Numbered from the stretch's first letter, positions 17,650 through 27,450 are shown. The stretch: 64,000 nt of DNA from Altererythrobacter lutimaris (GCF_013371495.1 NZ_JABWTA010000001.1:248001-312000), one strand, 5' to 3'. Numbers and translations are program-made. Notes: generated by a model not told the origin, from the sequence alone.

Positions 17650-18635
17650 CCTTCGTCGCCTCGTTCAGCGCGAAGAGGTCGTGCCAGCAGCTCAGCCACA
17701 ACCTGTCCTGCGCTCGCACCTTCAAGAATGGCATTGACCGCATCGACAATCGGCATGGCAATCCCGCGATCCTGCGCAAGCTGTTTGAGGACTGGCGCTG
17801 TATGCGCGCCTTCAGCCACTGTGCGGCGATCCGTCATGAGCGCTTCAGCTGATTGGCCTTCCCCCAGTGCTTTGCCGAGCGAGAAATTGCGGCTGGAAGT
17901 GGACGAGCAGGTCAGCACCAGATCACCCAGGCCGCAGAGGCCCGCGAGCGTTTCCGCTTCCGCGCCCATATTCTCGCCAAAGCGCAACATTTCAGCATAG
18001 CCGCGCGCAATCAGCGCTGCGCGCGCGTTCTGGCCAAGTTGCAAGCCATCGACAACGCCGCAAGCGATCGCGAGGACGTTCTTGATCGCGCCGCCTATCT
18101 CCGCCCCTGTGACATCGTCCGAGTAATAAGGTCGGAATGCAGGACGTGCGATTTGCGATGCGAGCCGGTCCCATTGCGGGCGTCTCCCACCGCAAGCAAG
18201 TGTTACTGCGGTTGGGAGGCCAGCTGCCACTTCATGCGCGAAGGTCGGGCCCGAAAGCACAGCGATGTCAGCACCGGGACAAGCATCGCGAGCAACATCA
18301 TTCATCAGTCGCCCGCTGCCTGCTTCAATACCTTTGCTACAAAGCACCAAGTCACGCGGAGGTTTGCTGAGCTGGCCGATAATGCTGCCAAGATGCTGTG
18401 CGGGGGTAACGACCAGCACAGTTTCGACACCGGCCATATCCTTAATGTCGCCGGTCGCATGAATGCTTGGAGCAAGCGATGCGGAAGGCAGATAAATGCT
18501 GTTTGTGTGAACGGAATTAATCTCGTCGACCAATTCGCTTTCCAGTGCCCAAAGCAGCACTTCAGTCCCATCGCTCGCCAGCATTTGCGCAAGCGCTGTG
18601 CCCCAGGCACCCGCTCCCAGAACGCCAATGGTCAT
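17646..18635 (-). CDS. gpsA: NAD(P)H-dependent glycerol-3-phosphate dehydrogenase
   Basis: A 329-residue enzyme that reduces dihydroxyacetone phosphate to sn-glycerol 3-phosphate for phospholipid synthesis. Evidence: the Rossmann motif [39 protein letters not shown], the catalytic Lys in [13 protein letters not shown], and [11 protein letters not shown] with the Arg of [11 protein letters not shown] 18635 overlaps the tsaD stop by four bases, so the tsaD-gpsA-flippase order is one transcription unit. Confidence 0.97.
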   Translation of the reverse strand: MTIGVLGAGAWGTALAQMLASDGTEVLLWALESELVDEINSVHTNSIYLPSASLAPSIHATGDIKDMAGVETVLVVTPAQHLGSIIGQLSKPPRDLVLCSKGIEAGSGRLMNDVARDACPGADIAVLSGPTFAHEVAAGLPTAVTLACGGRRPQWDRLASQIARPAFRPYYSDDVTGAEIGGAIKNVLAIACGVVDGLQLGQNARAALIARGYAEMLRFGENMGAEAETLAGLCGLGDLVLTCSSTSSRNFSLGKALGEGQSAEALMTDRRTVAEGAHTAPVLKQLAQDRGIAMPIVDAVNAILEGASAGQVVAELLARPLRAERGDEG

Positions 18636-19666
18636 GCTTTCACTCCTGCGCCGCGCGCGGGCTCAGCCTCGGGATCGAGCGGCCAACGCGGTCTAGCGAC
18701 AAAGTCGAGTGGATCGTTCTGCCCAAGTGCCAAGCGTTCACAGCCTGCCCATGCGATCATCGCGGCATTGTCGGTGCACAGTTTCAGCGGGGGTGCAGAG
18801 AAGGTCATTCCGTGCCTGTCCGCAAATCCTTCAAGCGCGCCGCGAATGGTCTGGTTGGCCGCAACGCCGCCAGCAACCACCAAAGCTGGGACGGGTTCGC
18901 TGTTTGCAAGTGCGCCGCTCAACCGATCAAGCAGGCATTCGATCGCCGCTTGCTGGAAGCTCGCTGCAATGTCGGCATCCTCATGCTCGCCGCTTTCTTT
19001 GGCGCGCAAGACCGCGCTTTTGAGGCCTGCAAAGGAGAAATGCGGTTCGCTTGATCCTTTGAGGGGGCGGGGGAGCGGCACAGCTGAAGGATCGCCTTCT
19101 TTTGCCAATCGTTCCACGGCAGGGCCGCCGGGATAGCCGAGGCCAAGGATTTTGGCAGTCTTGTCGAACGCTTCGCCCAGCGCATCATCAATCGTCGTCG
19201 CGAGCCGCCGATATTGCCCGACACCGTCAACCCGCAGGATTTGGCAATGCCCGCCGGAAACAAGCAGCAGCATGTAAGGGAAGTCGAGATCAGGATCAGC
19301 GAGGCGAGGGCTTAACGCATGGCCTTCCAAGTGGTTAATTGCCATCAGCGGGGTGTCCGACGCCATGGCGAGCGCCTTTGCGCTGACTAGCCCAACCATC
19401 ACGCCGCCGATGAGGCCCGGTCCTGCGGTTGCGGCAATCGCATCGCAATCGGCAAGCGTGACGCCTGCCTCATCCATCACCGCTTCGAGCATCGGCGCGA
19501 GCCGCTCTGCATGCGCGCGCGCTGCAATCTCCGGCACAACGCCGCCATAGGGCGCGTGCTCTTCCACCTGCGATGCAATTCGCTCAGCAAGAATACGCCG
19601 GTCTGTATCGACCAGCGCCACTGCCGTTTCATCGCAGCTTGATTCGATCCCCAGCACAAGCGCCAT
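18632..19666 (-). CDS. tsaD: tRNA N6-adenosine threonylcarbamoyltransferase
   Basis: A 344-residue ASKHA-fold metalloprotein that transfers the threonylcarbamoyl group to A37 of ANN-decoding tRNAs. Signature features: the N-terminal [13 protein letters not shown], the metal-binding HLEGH motif, [11 protein letters not shown], and the C-terminal [12 protein letters not shown] with [11 protein letters not shown]. The length matches the family. First gene of an operon with gpsA and a flippase. It is divergent from hemC, whose ATG lies 45 bases away, so both promoters share a short region. Confidence 0.98.
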   Translation of the reverse strand: MALVLGIESSCDETAVALVDTDRRILAERIASQVEEHAPYGGVVPEIAARAHAERLAPMLEAVMDEAGVTLADCDAIAATAGPGLIGGVMVGLVSAKALAMASDTPLMAINHLEGHALSPRLADPDLDFPYMLLLVSGGHCQILRVDGVGQYRRLATTIDDALGEAFDKTAKILGLGYPGGPAVERLAKEGDPSAVPLPRPLKGSSEPHFSFAGLKSAVLRAKESGEHEDADIAASFQQAAIECLLDRLSGALANSEPVPALVVAGGVAANQTIRGALEGFADRHGMTFSAPPLKLCTDNAAMIAWAGCERLALGQNDPLDFVARPRWPLDPEAEPARGAGVKA

Positions 19667-19710
19667 TGCGCTTTCCCTTAGCTGTTCAGCGGGCTAGGGC
19701 AAATACAGCA

Positions 19711-20652
19711 ATGACTGAAAACTCTGCATCCGCACCGCTCCTTCGCCTTGGGACCCGGGAATCTCCGCTGGCCATGGCGCAAGCGATTGAAACGCGCGAG
19801 CGGCTCTGTGCGGCGCATGGCTGGGAGCTCTCGCAAGTCGAGCTTGTCACTGTGAAGGCGAGCGGAGACAAAATTCTCGACCGGCCTCTGGCGGATATCG
19901 GCGGAAAGGCACTTTGGACCAAAGAGCTCGATCAATGGCTCGGGGAAGGCCATGTTGATGCCTGTGTTCACTCGATGAAAGATGTTGAGACGCTGCGTCC
20001 CGAAGTCTTCATGATTGGCGCAATCCTGCCGCGTGCTGACCGCCGCGACGTGCTAGTGGGCGCGGAGAGTATCGCAGACATTGCGCAAGGCGCCCGCGTA
20101 GGTACAAGCGCGCCGCGACGTGCAGCGCAATTGCTGAACCATCGGCCAGATTGCGAAGTCGTCGGCATCAGAGGCAATGTCGCGACACGGCTCGCCAAAC
20201 TCGAAGCGGGCGAAGCGGATGTGACGTTCCTCGCTGCGGCTGGTCTTGAGCGGTTGGGGCAAAGCGATGTCGGTGTAGCGCTTGATGAAGACACATGGAT
20301 TCCTGCAGCTGCGCAAGGAGCCATCGGCATTGAATGCCGCGCAGAAGACACGCGAGTGCGCGAGCTGCTCTCAGCTATCGATGATACGCCGAGCCATGCA
20401 GAAGTTTTGGCAGACAGGGCCCTGCTTGAGGCGTTGGGCGGGAATTGTCACAGCTCTGTCGCTGTAGACAGCCGTTTCGATGATGCCCGCATCCACATGC
20501 GCGCCGTTGTCTTCAGTCCTGATGGGCAGGAACGGGTCGAAGGCAAGGTTGAGTTTGCAGCTGGAGTTGCCGCGGGTCCGCAAAGTCTGGCGTGCGATCT
20601 TCTTGGTCGCTCCAGCTATAACATCCGGAAGCATTTCGGTCAGCCCGCATGA
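19711..20652 (+). CDS. hemC: Hydroxymethylbilane synthase (porphobilinogen deaminase)
   Basis: A 313-residue enzyme that condenses four porphobilinogens to hydroxymethylbilane. Evidence: the N-terminal LRLGTRESPLAMAQ, LADIGGKALWTKELD, VHSMKDVE with the invariant Lys, GTSAPRRAAQLL, RGNVATRLAKL and the dipyrromethane-cofactor Cys in LGGNCHSSVAV. ATG 19711 gives the usual N-terminus; the frame is open 46 codons further upstream but runs into tsaD. It overlaps hemD by four bases (ATGA). Confidence 0.97.
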   Translation: MTENSASAPLLRLGTRESPLAMAQAIETRERLCAAHGWELSQVELVTVKASGDKILDRPLADIGGKALWTKELDQWLGEGHVDACVHSMKDVETLRPEVFMIGAILPRADRRDVLVGAESIADIAQGARVGTSAPRRAAQLLNHRPDCEVVGIRGNVATRLAKLEAGEADVTFLAAAGLERLGQSDVGVALDEDTWIPAAAQGAIGIECRAEDTRVRELLSAIDDTPSHAEVLADRALLEALGGNCHSSVAVDSRFDDARIHMRAVVFSPDGQERVEGKVEFAAGVAAGPQSLACDLLGRSSYNIRKHFGQPA

Positions 20653-21338
20653 GCCAAGTGCCGGTCATTGCGATCCGGCCTGAACCGGGTCTCAGCGCAA
20701 CTGTCAAATCCGGGCGCGCGATTGGTCTTCGCATCTCGGGCTATCCCTTGTTCGAGATCCAGCCGGTAGGCTGGGATGCGCCCGACCCGAATGCATTCGA
20801 TGCGTTGCTTGTCGGAAGTGCCAATGTGTTTCGCCACGGCGGATATCACCTTGCTGGATTGCGCTCCCTTCCTGTGCTCGCAGTAGGTAAGACAACAGCC
20901 ACTGCGGCAAAGGAAGCAGGCTTTTCTGTGCAAGCGATAGGTTCTGGCGGCCTCCAATGGTTGATTGATGCGCATGGGAGTGAGCCTGCGCATTGGCTGC
21001 GCTTGGCAGGGGAAGAGCATGTCCCGCTCCAACTGCCGGACAATCTGAAGCTTACAACGCGTATCGTCTATCGGGTCGAGGCAACTGAAATTCCTGCGGA
21101 AATGGCGGCAAGGCTGGAGAGCGATTGCATTATCCTGCTGCACTCTGCAGCGGCAGCTCGACACCTTGTCGAGCAGTGCAACGCCCATGACATCGATCGC
21201 GCTAATGTAGCGCTTGCGGCGTTGGGACCACGGATAATCGAAGACCTAGGCGAAGGCTGGATGCGGGTGGAATGCGCTGAAAGCCCCAATGAAGACGCAT
21301 TACTGGCCTTGGCGAAGAACATGTGCGAGACTATCTGA
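20649..21338 (+). CDS. hemD: Uroporphyrinogen-III synthase
   Basis: A 229-residue HemD-fold protein that closes hydroxymethylbilane to uroporphyrinogen III. The family is poorly conserved in sequence. Support comes from the characteristic N-terminus (VIAIRPEPGLSAT), the VGKTTATAAKEAGF and LLHSAAAARHLVEQ segments, the C-terminal APLNEDALL-like SPNEDALLALAK ending, and position right behind hemC with an ATGA overlap. A Mic60-like membrane protein follows in the usual alphaproteobacterial order. Confidence 0.9.
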   Translation: MSQVPVIAIRPEPGLSATVKSGRAIGLRISGYPLFEIQPVGWDAPDPNAFDALLVGSANVFRHGGYHLAGLRSLPVLAVGKTTATAAKEAGFSVQAIGSGGLQWLIDAHGSEPAHWLRLAGEEHVPLQLPDNLKLTTRIVYRVEATEIPAEMAARLESDCIILLHSAAAARHLVEQCNAHDIDRANVALAALGPRIIEDLGEGWMRVECAESPNEDALLALAKNMCETI

Positions 21339-21392
21339 AACGCGCGCTTTCGCTATTGCGCACAGAAAAACAGGTTGCGGACACACACGATA

Positions 21393-22307
21393 ATGGAACC
21401 CAAATACGGCACTCGCCGCAAGACAGGATCGACGACAGCGATCGTAGGCACAGCGCTGGGCTCATTTGTCCTTGGCGCTGCTATTGTGGGCTATTTCCTG
21501 TGGGATAGCAGCGAGACCGAGCCGGTTGAAACCGAAGTCGCGACGATTGAACAAGCTGCGATCGAGGACGTCGCTGCTGTCGAAACGGAAACGCCGGAAC
21601 CGTCACCTACAGCAACGGCCAGCGAAGCGGCTGAAGCTGCAGAGGCCGTCGAACGCGTTGCCGAGCAGCAGGGCGGGATTGACCAGCGGTTGGCGGCAGC
21701 CGAGCAGCGTCTTGCTCGGCTCGACCTTCAGGCACAGGCTGCTGCAGGAAATGCAGCGCGCGCTGAAGGCTTGCTGATTGCCTTCGCAGCACGGCGGGCG
21801 CTGGAGCGTGGTGAAGAACTTGGCTTCCTTGCTGACCAGCTCCGGCTGCGCTTTGGCGACAATTGGCCCAATGCGGTTCGCACAGTCATCTCTTTTTCGC
21901 GCGACCCGATTACGCTCGACCGATTGCTCTTCCGTCTGGAAGGTCTGGGGCCGGAAATCAGCGAAGCGGAATCGATAAGTTCCTGGGCAGATATCCAGCG
22001 CGAGCTGGGCCAGCTGTTCATCATCCGGCGCGAAGACACGCCTTCTCCTCAGCCCGAGCGACGCTTGGAACGTGCGCGTTTGTTCCTTGAAAGCGGAAGG
22101 ACCGATGCGGCAATCGCGGAGGTCGAAGCCATGCCTGGAGCTGAACAGGCGGCGACCTGGATTGCCGATGCGAAGCGTTTTCGCGACGCCATGGATGCGC
22201 TTGACAGGCTTGAAACAGCGGCTGTGCTTGAGCCGCGTCGTTTGCGTGATGGCGCTGGCAACCGGGTCGAGCAACCGAGCCCGGTGGAAGCGGTCGGCGA
22301 CAGCTAA
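21393..22307 (+). CDS. Mitofilin/Mic60-like inner-membrane protein of the heme locus
   Basis: About 304 residues: a membrane helix near residues 17-36 (IVGTALGSFVLGAAIVGYFL), a long acidic Glu/Thr/Ala-rich linker, a coiled coil about residues 75-120 (QRLAAAEQRLARLDLQAQ) and a helical C-terminal domain with RARLFLESGRTDAAIAEVEAMPG. This layout and its place after hemC-hemD match alphaproteobacterial Mic60 homologues, which shape intracytoplasmic membranes. ATG 21393 lies 55 bases after hemD. The stop overlaps that of the convergent ubiH-type gene by four bases. Confidence 0.8.
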   Translation: MEPKYGTRRKTGSTTAIVGTALGSFVLGAAIVGYFLWDSSETEPVETEVATIEQAAIEDVAAVETETPEPSPTATASEAAEAAEAVERVAEQQGGIDQRLAAAEQRLARLDLQAQAAAGNAARAEGLLIAFAARRALERGEELGFLADQLRLRFGDNWPNAVRTVISFSRDPITLDRLLFRLEGLGPEISEAESISSWADIQRELGQLFIIRREDTPSPQPERRLERARLFLESGRTDAAIAEVEAMPGAEQAATWIADAKRFRDAMDALDRLETAAVLEPRRLRDGAGNRVEQPSPVEAVGDS

Positions 22308-23533
22308 GCGCGGAGCAATTCCGGAAGGTCACCGGACACGCCGCGCGCTTCATCCATGAAAAACTTCTTGAGGATCGGCGCACGCTGAACGCCGGCCATT
22401 CCGATCCGGCGCACCGTGGATGCAGCGGCTCCCGGCACTCCAAAAAGGCGCGTCAGGCCATCGGTGGCCAGCGCGACCATGAAACTATCAAGTCCGCGCC
22501 ATTCTTCATAACGCTTCAAGAGCTGCGCATCGCCTGGCTCCAGACCGATTAGCCGCCCCTCGTCAAGCACTTCAACAAGCGCGCCGACATCGCGCAGACC
22601 AAGGTTCAGCCCTTGCCCCGCGATCGGGTGAATGCCGTGCGCGGCATCGCCGATCAGCGCAAGTCTCTCGCCAGTGATCTTGGCAGTGTGGTGGAAACCT
22701 AGCGGATAGGAACTGCGCGGGCCAACAGAGAATAGCTCGCCAAATACGCCATCCATTCGCTTGTCCGTCTCAGCAAGGAAAGCGCGCTCGGACAGTTTCA
22801 GAACGCCTGCTGCATCGTTCTCGTCGACAGTCCAGACCAACGCGCTGCGATGCGTGCCGTCCGCATCGTCCAGCATCGGGAGCAATGCAAACGGACCGGC
22901 TGGATAGAAGATTTCCCAAGCGACATTGTCGTGGGGGCGCTCATGGGTGATCCCCGCAATGATTGCGCGGTGGCTGTAATCCCATTTCGCGATGGAGATG
23001 CCCGCTTCCTCGCGTGTCGGGGAGCCGCGCCCTTCGGCAGCGATCATCAAATAGCCTTCAAGCGTGCGGTCATCGGCAAGCGTCACCGATACGCCGTGCT
23101 CGCTGCGATTGCGCGCGACGACTTCCGCACGCGAATGCCATTGGATAAGCGGCTCTTTCTCAGCGGCTTCAAACAGTGCCAGGCGCAAGCGGCGATTGGC
23201 AAACATCCGGCCCAGTGAGCCTTCATGTGGCTCAGGCTGGAAATCGATCCGCCCCGGCTTGTTCTGATCGGTCACAGCAATTGACGAGATCGGACAAGCG
23301 AAGTCTTCAAGCGAGTCAGCGATCCCGATATTCTTGAACAGGTTCCAGCTCGCAGTCGAAATAGCAGACGCGCGCCCATCAAATCCTTCAGCGGTCAGTT
23401 CAGCCGGATCCGCGCGGTCAACAACATGGCTGGAGAAGCCTTTACGGGCTGCAGCGAGCGCTAGCGTCATGCCGACCAAGCCGCCACCAATGATGAGAAG
23501 ATCTGTCTTTTCTGTCACGCCGACTGTCACCAT
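22304..23533 (-). CDS. UbiH/UbiF/COQ6-family FAD-dependent ubiquinone hydroxylase
   Basis: A 409-residue aromatic-ring monooxygenase of ubiquinone biosynthesis. Motifs: the FAD-binding DLLIIGGGLVGMTLALAAA, the RASAIS segment that marks the Ubi hydroxylases, the DG-type motif (LMIAAEGRGSPTRE) and the second FAD motif LIGDAAHGIHPIAGQGLNLGLRD. Which ring position it hydroxylates (C1, C5 or C6) cannot be told by eye, so no symbol is given. ATG 23533 faces the divergent dsbD start about 40 bases away. Confidence 0.92.
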   Translation of the reverse strand: MVTVGVTEKTDLLIIGGGLVGMTLALAAARKGFSSHVVDRADPAELTAEGFDGRASAISTASWNLFKNIGIADSLEDFACPISSIAVTDQNKPGRIDFQPEPHEGSLGRMFANRRLRLALFEAAEKEPLIQWHSRAEVVARNRSEHGVSVTLADDRTLEGYLMIAAEGRGSPTREEAGISIAKWDYSHRAIIAGITHERPHDNVAWEIFYPAGPFALLPMLDDADGTHRSALVWTVDENDAAGVLKLSERAFLAETDKRMDGVFGELFSVGPRSSYPLGFHHTAKITGERLALIGDAAHGIHPIAGQGLNLGLRDVGALVEVLDEGRLIGLEPGDAQLLKRYEEWRGLDSFMVALATDGLTRLFGVPGAAASTVRRIGMAGVQRAPILKKFFMDEARGVSGDLPELLRA

Positions 23534-23574
23534 TTGCCACTTCGTTGCGAAAGGAGAAGCATAGCCCTAGAGGG

Positions 23575-25665
23575 ATGAGCGTGATTCAAGCAAGATTGTT
23601 CCACCGGTTTGCGGCTCAAATCGCAGTTTTCTGTGCCATAGCGCTCACCTTGGTTGCGCTTGACAGCACGGCACGTGCGCAAGAGACAACTGAGGCCTTT
23701 GTCCAGGCCAACAATCTGCAGGGAGAGTTGGTCGCTGAAGCTTCGCCACAGCCGGGTGAAGAGCTGATGGTTGCGCTCCATTTTCGGCCTGTTGCGCCCG
23801 AATGGCATGGCTATTGGTCGAACCCCGGTGATGCGGGGCTGGGCATGCAGTTGGAATGGAGCTTGCCCGATGGATGGGAAGCGGGCGAGCAGCTTTATCC
23901 AGTCCCGCAACGTTTGGTCATCGCCGGATTGATGAACCACATTTACGAAGGCGATTATGCGGTTCTCGTGCCTATCAGTGTGCCTGATGATTATGTTGTC
24001 GGCTCACCGGTAGAGCTTGCGCTTAAAGCGCAATGGCTTGCCTGCACGGATCAGATCTGCGTGCCGGAGCAAGGCGAATTCGCGCTCTCGCTGTCAGATG
24101 AACGCGATGCAAGCGATGCTCGTTTCGCGACTTGGCGCGCCGCGCTTGCTCCGATGCTTGACAGCGTGGGTGCATTCGAGGTCACCGACAAGTCATTGCG
24201 CCTTTCCATCCCTGTCCCATCGGCAGTCGAGCTTGCCGATCCGCATGTGTTTATCGGCAACGATCGGCTGGTTTCCTATGCCGATCCGCAAAGGTTCTAC
24301 CGCAAGGATAATGCGCTCATTGTCGAAATTCCGCTGCGCAAAGGTGAGCGCGATGTGCCGGATCAAGTGAACGGCATTGTTGCTTTCAGCGAAGGCACAG
24401 GCGTGCGTTTTGCAGCGGGTTCGGGAGAGGTTGGAAGCGGAGGAGAGCTCGTCCGCATGGCGTTCGATACGCCGCCGCTCTGGACCTTGATACTGGGAGC
24501 ACTTGCAGGAGGCCTGATCCTCAATATCATGCCTTGCGTCTTCCCGATCCTTGCGATCAAAGCACTGAGCTTGGCAAAAGCTGGGACGAGCGAAGCACAA
24601 GCCCGGCGCGATGGCCTCGCGTATACTGCAGGTGTAGTCTTGGCTTGCGTCGCGCTGGGTGCGCTGATGTTGGCGCTACGCGCCGCAGGCGAGCAAGTGG
24701 GCTGGGCTTTCCAGCTTCAGTCTCCGGGGGTTGTCGTCGGACTCTTGGTGCTCGCAACCATCATCACACTCAACTTTGCTGGCAGTTTCGAGCTTCCATC
24801 TGTCTCTTTCACACGCAGCGGCCAGCCAGCCAGCGCGTTTGGCACGGGATTGCTTGCTGCATTTGCTGCGACGCCTTGTACCGGGCCATTTATGGCTGCC
24901 GCTTTGGGTGCGGCCTTATTGCTGCCGCCGCTACCGGCGCTGTTGTTGTTTGCAATGTTGGGTCTGGGACTGGCTTTGCCTTTCTTGCTGCTCGGCTGGG
25001 TTCCGGCGCTTCGCAATAAGCTGCCAAAGCCTGGTGCGTGGATGGAGACATTCCGCAAAGCGATGGCGATCCCGATGGGTCTCACAGCGCTCGCGCTTAT
25101 CTGGCTGACATCGCGTCTTGGCGGACAAGGCTTCGCGATTGTGGCGCTGGTGGTCGTCTTTGGGATCGTCGCAGCTCTGCTCGTTGTCGGCCGATTGCAG
25201 CGCGCGGGCAAGATGGCATGGCCGGCGTTTGGACTGATCGCAGCGCCGTTCCTGATTTTCGGCGCATTTGCCTTGCCTTCGGCGCTCGAAACGCGCGCGG
25301 ATCGCGCGCCGCAGTCCATCCTTGCTGCCGAGGCATTTTCAGCTGATGTACTGGCCGAAGCGCGAGCCTCTGGGCAGCCTGTATTCGTCTGGTTCACGGC
25401 CGACTGGTGCCTCACGTGCAAAGTGAACGAAGGCGTTGCGATCGAGCGCGAAGCGACCAAAGCCGCTTTTGAAGAGGCAGGCGTGGTCGCAATCGTAGGG
25501 GATTGGACACTGCGCGATGAAGAGATCACGCAGTTCCTGACTGAACAAGGCGCTGCGGGTGTGCCGCTCTATCTTTGGTATGAGCCTCGCGACGATGCGG
25601 AGCAATTGCCGCAAGTCCTGACGCCGGACATGCTTATTGAGCGGGCGGAGCGGGATCGGCCTTAG
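23575..25665 (+). CDS. dsbD: Thiol:disulfide interchange protein DsbD (ScsB-like)
   Basis: A 696-residue transmembrane electron carrier that moves reducing equivalents from cytosolic thioredoxin to the periplasm. Layout: a signal peptide, an N-terminal periplasmic domain with the CTDQIC pair, a central domain of about eight membrane segments with redox Cys in NIMPCVFPILAIKA and ATPCTGPFMAA, and a C-terminal thioredoxin domain with WFTADWCLTCKVNE. ATG 23575 is used; GTG 23581 has better spacing to AGAGGG and is an alternative. The 3' end overlaps the convergent lipoprotein gene by 32 bases. Confidence 0.95.
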   Translation: MSVIQARLFHRFAAQIAVFCAIALTLVALDSTARAQETTEAFVQANNLQGELVAEASPQPGEELMVALHFRPVAPEWHGYWSNPGDAGLGMQLEWSLPDGWEAGEQLYPVPQRLVIAGLMNHIYEGDYAVLVPISVPDDYVVGSPVELALKAQWLACTDQICVPEQGEFALSLSDERDASDARFATWRAALAPMLDSVGAFEVTDKSLRLSIPVPSAVELADPHVFIGNDRLVSYADPQRFYRKDNALIVEIPLRKGERDVPDQVNGIVAFSEGTGVRFAAGSGEVGSGGELVRMAFDTPPLWTLILGALAGGLILNIMPCVFPILAIKALSLAKAGTSEAQARRDGLAYTAGVVLACVALGALMLALRAAGEQVGWAFQLQSPGVVVGLLVLATIITLNFAGSFELPSVSFTRSGQPASAFGTGLLAAFAATPCTGPFMAAALGAALLLPPLPALLLFAMLGLGLALPFLLLGWVPALRNKLPKPGAWMETFRKAMAIPMGLTALALIWLTSRLGGQGFAIVALVVVFGIVAALLVVGRLQRAGKMAWPAFGLIAAPFLIFGAFALPSALETRADRAPQSILAAEAFSADVLAEARASGQPVFVWFTADWCLTCKVNEGVAIEREATKAAFEEAGVVAIVGDWTLRDEEITQFLTEQGAAGVPLYLWYEPRDDAEQLPQVLTPDMLIERAERDRP

Positions 25666-26218
25666 CCGGCTCTGACTGCGCGCGGCAGGTGTCGACCAGT
25701 TCGCCCGGTAGCGGGCTGGGATTAAGTCGTACCATGCCAGCGCCAGGAATAGTCGCCGTCACAGCGCGAGCACCGCTAAATGCTTCCATGCGCTGATCTT
25801 CCGGATCTGCCACGCCTTCCCAGCGAAGTCCTGTGTCGGCTTCGACCAGATCGACGGGTATGCGTGCGACATGTCCATTGCCGATCAGTGCGAGGAATGC
25901 CTGTGCGCCTTCATCAGCGGGTGCGAAGCGGGTGAAGCGAAGCAAGGGTTCAGACTCGCTGACCTCGCATGCCACAGCAAAAAGAGGGGGCTCCCCGGGC
26001 TTACCGTAAATGAGTCGCAGCGGCGTCGCGCTTTGAGACCAGATAGCGCCTTCAATATCCGGCGATTCCAAGGGCGTTGCAGGCCCATCTGAGGTCGCCG
26101 AACGTTCCTGTCGCTCCGCAAAACCGTCAGTTGCAGGTGGTTTGCAGGCAGCGAGCGCGATGCAAGTCAAAACAGAGAAGAATCGCAAGGCTCGCAAGGC
26201 TTCGGTCATCTTAGTCAT
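25634..26218 (-). CDS. Hypothetical lipoprotein
   Basis: A 194-residue protein with a type II signal peptide and lipobox ALAAC (Cys25), followed by a Thr/Ser/Pro-rich stretch and a compact domain ending in a CRA motif. I do not recognise the domain. The frame opens at ATG 26218, overlapping the marR stop, with a second ATG at 26209. It is therefore coupled to the MarR regulator. Its 3' end overlaps dsbD by 32 bases on the other strand. Probably an outer-membrane or periplasmic lipoprotein of unknown role. Confidence 0.78.
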   Translation of the reverse strand: MTKMTEALRALRFFSVLTCIALAACKPPATDGFAERQERSATSDGPATPLESPDIEGAIWSQSATPLRLIYGKPGEPPLFAVACEVSESEPLLRFTRFAPADEGAQAFLALIGNGHVARIPVDLVEADTGLRWEGVADPEDQRMEAFSGARAVTATIPGAGMVRLNPSPLPGELVDTCRAQSEPAKADPAPPAQ

Positions 26219-26669
26219 TCATGTCGTAAGGCAAGAGCGGGTTGAGATGATGCGCGATGGATTTCAAGCCGTTGATCCCACTTGTCCCCAAGGCTTCTTC
26301 TGCCCAGCTTTGGGCGTGTTGCCACGCGGCATGAGCCTCGACCATTGCCGCCTCACCTTGGGATGTGGTCGAGTAGCATCGCACACGCGCATCCTGTTCA
26401 CTTGGTGATGCTTCTAGCCAGCCTTTTGCGACCATGCGTTCCAAGTTCCTGCTTAGCGTCGATTGATCCATTTTGAGGAAGGGCAACATCGCGCTCGCGC
26501 TAGGCGAACCCATCTTGCAGATCATGCTGAGAAGTGTGAGTTGCTGCGGCGTTACGCCCGTCTCAGCAAGCGCCTTGTCATAATGGGCGCCGATGATACG
26601 TGCGATCTGAAGTGTGCGACCAGCAACGCAATGCGCAAGAATGTCCTCTTCGATTGTCTCAGCGCTCAT
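26211..26669 (-). CDS. MarR family transcriptional regulator
   Basis: A 152-residue winged-helix regulator. The MarR core is visible: TPQQLTLLSMICKMGSPSAS, the recognition helix region LPFLKMDQSTLSRNLERMVAKGW, and the wing VRCYSTTSQGEAAMVEA. MarR proteins bind short palindromes as dimers and usually release DNA on ligand or thiol oxidation. It lies downstream of a secreted-protein gene that carries a perfect 16-bp palindrome before its start and overlaps a lipoprotein gene. All three may form one regulated unit, which is an inference. Confidence 0.94.
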   Translation of the reverse strand: MSAETIEEDILAHCVAGRTLQIARIIGAHYDKALAETGVTPQQLTLLSMICKMGSPSASAMLPFLKMDQSTLSRNLERMVAKGWLEASPSEQDARVRCYSTTSQGEAAMVEAHAAWQHAQSWAEEALGTSGINGLKSIAHHLNPLLPYDMND

Positions 26670-26736
26670 GCTTCACCCTGCCCGACCTGCGTTCGACAGC
26701 AGGTAGAGCAAAGCAAAGCGTGAGTAAAACGCGTCT

Positions 26737-27450
26737 CTACATGCCGTGAGCAGGTGTTCCATCGGACCAATGCGATGACAGAATGACGGTGGTCGCGAAA
26801 ACAGAGCCGCCTTCAGTGACCATGGGCACACCTTCCATAGGGCTTCCTCTACCGAAGTCTTCCTGTGTGACATGCGGCTGATAGATCATCACATGCGGAT
26901 GGAAGCGGCCACCATCCGGCGTGAGAACCTGATCAGGCGAATACATGTAAGACATGGCGCCGACTTGTGGTTGCTCGATTTCGCCTGTGGTCAGAGCGTA
27001 GCCGATGGCGAGGTCGACCTCGTCGGTTGTTGCCCCGTTCATGAAGTGCTTGGTGGCGATCCTGTGCATTTTCAGCATTGAGCCGGTGGCAGCTTTGTTG
27101 AAGCATTGCGGCGCGCGGATCGTGGTATCAAACGCGTTGGCAGTCCAAGCACGTTTGCCGTCCTCGAATTGCGCAGGGCCTGACCAGCTTCGCCCTGTAA
27201 AGCAGGTCCAGCCATTGGTCCCCTGAACTGCCGCGCGGAAGGATCCATCAGCTTGCAAAACAAGCACGTTCGCCTCTGCAGAGATCGAAGCCGGTGCGGC
27301 TGAACGACTGAGCGCAATCTCTTCGCTTTCGTCCATCAGATAGGCTTGCGGGTCGGCAACGCCGAGCTTGTCTTGCGCAGTCGCAGAGACCGCTGCCAAG
27401 GCGGCAAGTACCCCAAGTACATACATAGAGCGCGATATTGAACAAACCAT
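26737..27450 (-). CDS. Secreted protein of unknown function
   Basis: A 237-residue protein with a clear signal peptide (SMYVLGVLAALAAVSATAQ, cleavage after AQ). The mature part has two Cys (WTCFTG and APQCFN) that may form a disulfide, the segment LKMHRIATKHFMNGATTDEVDLAIGYAL, and a His-rich end (GGRFHPHVMIYQPHV; SSHWSDGTPAHGM) that could bind metal. I do not recognise the family. ATG 27450 has an excellent AAGGAGGT ribosome site 7 bases upstream. The upstream palindrome at 27474-27489 and the neighbouring marR gene suggest ligand-dependent control. Confidence 0.8.
   Translation of the reverse strand: MVCSISRSMYVLGVLAALAAVSATAQDKLGVADPQAYLMDESEEIALSRSAAPASISAEANVLVLQADGSFRAAVQGTNGWTCFTGRSWSGPAQFEDGKRAWTANAFDTTIRAPQCFNKAATGSMLKMHRIATKHFMNGATTDEVDLAIGYALTTGEIEQPQVGAMSYMYSPDQVLTPDGGRFHPHVMIYQPHVTQEDFGRGSPMEGVPMVTEGGSVFATTVILSSHWSDGTPAHGM

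Noticed and set aside
17853..19136. 427-codon plus-strand frame opposite gpsA and tsaD
   Set aside because: Both minus-strand genes are certain and overlap correctly. The plus frame lacks any signal or domain.
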